64,000 nt of DNA, taken from positions 1-64,000 of the forward strand of contig JBAZLL010000005.1 in assembly GCA_041650255.1 (NCBI GenBank). The letters are read 5' to 3'. Positions 61,564-64,000 of the stretch are shown here, piece by piece. A model generated the notes under the pieces. The model made no database searches, was not told the origin of the DNA, and worked only from the letters and a program-made list of their open reading frames with translations. The stretch's first letter is position 1, and the number at the start of each line of letters is the position of its first letter. The DNA is from 1-14-0-10-45-29 sp041650255. Its GTDB lineage: Archaea > Micrarchaeota > Micrarchaeia > Anstonellales > Anstonellaceae. The position numbers and the translations under genes are program-made.

Positions 61564-61623
61564 CTCCTCAAACCTTGCTTAAGTTTTTAAACAAAGTCTT
61601 GTTTGTGTTAATGGGATATAATA

Positions 61624-63360
61624 ATGGGAAGGCGCGATTCAAGACGAAGAGGGAGAGTAAAAGCCAACAAAAAAACTCTCTTCGAATCCAATCCCATGCT
61701 CAAAATGGGAATGATAAAACAAGGCGAGGCAGAGCTTAGGGATGCCTCCGCCGAACTTCTTGCTCCTTTGGAAATGAATGAACTTATTCCGCGAATGCAA
61801 GAGTCTGATCAATTTGAGCCGGTTTCACAAAAAACGCCATCTTCTAAAAATTCGTTTTTGGAAAATGTCTGGCATCCAATTTCAGGAGTGGGAAAAATCA
61901 AGCACGCACATGCGCGGGGAGCTGGAATGGTTCATTCCACATCAAAAAGCTCAAGGCAGATAATTGCAAAGCCGCACATTGCCAAAGGCGTGAAGCAATT
62001 GCAAATTGTGCAAAATAAAAAAGAAATGGAAGTTATCGCCGCCCCATCATTCCAATCTCATGAAATGCAAACTCCTTCACAATCGGCGGCAGAGCCGATT
62101 TTAGCCTCCCCAACTTCGCCTCAAATGCCGGTCATAAACAAGATGCCTGCGTATATTCCTTTCTTTTCACATTCCCCGCAAAAAACATCCGTTTCCATGC
62201 ATCCGATAATTTCGCAATCGCAAAAAACATCTGTTTCTGTGCGCCCGATAATTTCGCAATCGCAAAAAACAATTCAGACAAAACAAAATATTTCCGCCAA
62301 CATCGAGCCGGAGCCGATTTTGCAACACGATTCTCCAAAAATTTCTGAAATGAAAAAAATCAGCAAAGGGCAATCATTCTCAATATTCGGGCAGAAAAAG
62401 CCGACAACAGTTGAGCGGGCATTTGAAATTCATGAGAAAACGCACGAGCCTTTGCCGGTGGATTTCTCTGCGCCGGAGCCGGAACGTCATCCTCTGCCAA
62501 AAATATCCGTTGCTTCCAAAACAATTTCCCTGCCAAAAACAATTGCCGCCCCGCAGGCACTGGCAATTTCCAAAGCCGGCAGTGAAAAAATTATTGTTTC
62601 AAAACAAGACAAACCAAAAGCTATTGAGCCAATTTCACCTCCTCGCGATTTGCAAATGCACAAAATAAAAGAGTTTGAAGTCCCGCAGGGATTTTTCTCA
62701 CCGAAGCCGGCGCAGGCAACTTCTCATTTGCAAACAATTGAGAAACCAAAAGAAATATTTGCACCAAAGCAAGCGGTTCAAAAAACAAATAAAAAAGTTT
62801 TGAAAACAAAACAAGAGCCAAGCGCAGTATTCTCAATTCCAAAATTAAAGCTAAATATGCCAAAAGAAAAACAAACTTTTGGTGCATCCCGTGCTGTTTT
62901 AGCTCCGAAGAAAAAAGTTGTGCAAGTGCCGCAAGTAATCAATATGCAACATATTTCGGGGCACGAGACTTTGATGGGCAAATTCTTTGCCGCAAAGCCA
63001 AAAATAATGCCTGCCGGTCTTGAGCAAATACAATTGCGCGAGCAAGAGCGCAAGCAAACACACGCAAGCGAGCAGGCAAAGGTTATTTTGCCATTGCAGA
63101 TTTTGCCGCCAAAACAGGCTGATGCAATTTTGGCTAAAACAAAAGCAAACCAGCCCGAAAAGAAAATTGATTCCGCGCAATTGAAATTTATTTCAAAGAG
63201 CAAATATCCCGAAAAAGGCGAATCCAAAAAACAACTGCAAGAAGAGCGGGAAAAACTTTTGCCCCGAAGGGAAGTGCTCAAATCGGCGCCCAAAAAAGAA
63301 ATGGGATTATTTGAAAAAGCATCCTCATTATTTGGCTCTCTTGAAGTCAAGCCCGAATAG
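61624..63360 (+). CDS. Pro/Lys/Gln-rich hypothetical protein, possibly continuing past an in-frame TAG
   Basis: 578 residues of low-complexity, proline-, lysine-, serine- and glutamine-rich sequence with no fold visible. A near-repeat occurs at about residues 182-218 (SQSQKTSVSMHPIISQSQKT, then SVSVRPIISQSQKT). It starts MGRRDSRRRGRVKANKK, basic. No signal peptide or membrane helix. A TATA-like TTTTTAAAC (61584-61592) is about 35 nt upstream. It ends in TAG at 63358, and the same frame continues open to the window edge with similar composition. Confidence 0.6.
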   Translation: MGRRDSRRRGRVKANKKTLFESNPMLKMGMIKQGEAELRDASAELLAPLEMNELIPRMQESDQFEPVSQKTPSSKNSFLENVWHPISGVGKIKHAHARGAGMVHSTSKSSRQIIAKPHIAKGVKQLQIVQNKKEMEVIAAPSFQSHEMQTPSQSAAEPILASPTSPQMPVINKMPAYIPFFSHSPQKTSVSMHPIISQSQKTSVSVRPIISQSQKTIQTKQNISANIEPEPILQHDSPKISEMKKISKGQSFSIFGQKKPTTVERAFEIHEKTHEPLPVDFSAPEPERHPLPKISVASKTISLPKTIAAPQALAISKAGSEKIIVSKQDKPKAIEPISPPRDLQMHKIKEFEVPQGFFSPKPAQATSHLQTIEKPKEIFAPKQAVQKTNKKVLKTKQEPSAVFSIPKLKLNMPKEKQTFGASRAVLAPKKKVVQVPQVINMQHISGHETLMGKFFAAKPKIMPAGLEQIQLREQERKQTHASEQAKVILPLQILPPKQADAILAKTKANQPEKKIDSAQLKFISKSKYPEKGESKKQLQEEREKLLPRREVLKSAPKKEMGLFEKASSLFGSLEVKPE

Positions 63361-63369
63361 CAAACCCTT

Positions 63370-64000
63370 GTGCAGGATAGTCAAATACTGCTTCACTCCG
63401 ATTCGGCACAAAAAATGCAAAAGAAAGTTCAAAGTGAAGTGCCCCTCACACTCAGGGAAACTTCTGCGCCCGTGTTTGAAAGCAAAACATCCAAGCTTCT
63501 GCCTTCAATTGCACGCGAATGGGATGCGATGTACAAAAACGAGCTTTCAAGACCGGTTCCAAACGAGGAGCAGGTTGAATCATATTACAAATCCTCTTCA
63601 ACCGGTCAGAAAAAATATCTTCATGCGCTTGAAGTGGAAAAATTATATTGGCAATATGCCCGCGAACAAAAAGGCACCAAGCAGTACAAAAAGTTTGAGG
63701 CGCGTTTTATCTCTGCGCTTGAGAGTTCCACTCCCGATCAGAGAGTGGCAATTGAGCAGTGCATAAATCTCACAAAGGCGGTTTCGGCAATCGGAATAAT
63801 CACAAATCCAAAATCAAAGCCTGAAAATGTAGCCCGTGCAAATGAGATGTATCAGGAAATAATCGCAAGGCACCAAAACATTATGCCATTGCTTAATTAT
63901 CAGGTTGCAAGATTTGCATTGCTAAAAGCATATTCTCCAAATTCAATGGCTCCGCCAAAAGAATATTATCAGTTTGAGCAAATGCTTGATGATAATTTGC
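63370..64000 (+). CDS. Continuation or separate gene, 3' end outside window
   Basis: The reading frame stays open from the TAG at 63358 to base 64000 in the same phase as the preceding protein. Possible starts are GTG 63370 and ATG 63415; no ribosome binding site of the GGTGA type precedes them. After a Gln/Lys/Ser-rich beginning (QKMQKKVQSEVPLTLRETSA) it becomes a helical, ordered protein (EWDAMYKNELSRPVPNEEQV, KYLHALEVEKLYWQYAREQK). Either the C-terminal domain of one long protein split by a stop codon, or an independent gene. Family unknown. Confidence 0.5.
   Translation, partial: MQDSQILLHSDSAQKMQKKVQSEVPLTLRETSAPVFESKTSKLLPSIAREWDAMYKNELSRPVPNEEQVESYYKSSSTGQKKYLHALEVEKLYWQYAREQKGTKQYKKFEARFISALESSTPDQRVAIEQCINLTKAVSAIGIITNPKSKPENVARANEMYQEIIARHQNIMPLLNYQVARFALLKAYSPNSMAPPKEYYQFEQMLDDNL

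Overview
The window reads as archaeal chromosome, probably from a DPANN-type lineage (Micrarchaeota or Diapherotrites-like; this placement is inference). The archaeal signs are a tRNA-Trp(CCA) with an intron at the canonical 37/38 site, a free-standing box C/D methylation guide RNA, a Holliday junction resolvase of the Hjc type, TATA-box promoters placed about 27 nt before leaderless starts, and GGTGAT-type ribosome binding sites before internal genes. No rRNA or CRISPR array is present.

Layout. 1-8.5 kb: the end of a peptide-type ABC solute-binding protein, two membrane proteins, and an amino-acid antiporter joined to a large tyrosine-decarboxylase-like enzyme. 8.5-10 kb: tRNA-Trp with flanking purine/pyrimidine hairpins and A-rich tandem repeats, and an SdpI-like membrane protein. 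10-14.4 kb: an ABC-2 exporter operon with a CARDB/S-layer-type partner, divergent from a PadR regulator, then a C/D sRNA whose second guide is complementary to pre-tRNA-Trp and aims at C34. 14.4-31.4 kb: core and metabolic genes (Hjc, CBS protein, squalene/phytoene synthase, phosphoglucose isomerase, ROK kinase, MgtA-type ATPase, QueT-like protein, dihydrouridine synthase, AI-2E exporter, aminotransferase, full-length transketolase, cupin). 31.5-47.8 kb: ion handling (P-type H+ ATPase, zinc ABC importer with a NikR-like regulator, TMEM175-like channel with a decayed second copy, P-type Ca2+-like ATPase), stomatin-like protein, AlkD, histidine decarboxylase, a metallophosphoesterase and an MFS pump.

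47.95-61.6 kb is an integrated element. Its left junction cuts an isoprenylcysteine methyltransferase-like gene, its right end holds a tyrosine recombinase, and its codon use (AAG, GAG and ATC rich) differs from the flanks. The cargo is defence-like: a complete type I restriction-modification system (HsdR, HsdS, HsdM) with several small unknown genes between the subunits, then an overlapping pair of unknown proteins that each carry a HEPN-like R-x4-H motif. The HEPN pair and the small genes inside the restriction locus are the best candidates for an undescribed system. The window ends in a long Pro/Lys/Gln-rich protein whose frame continues past a single TAG stop to the window edge.

All family calls are by eye from sequence motifs; no database search was run.
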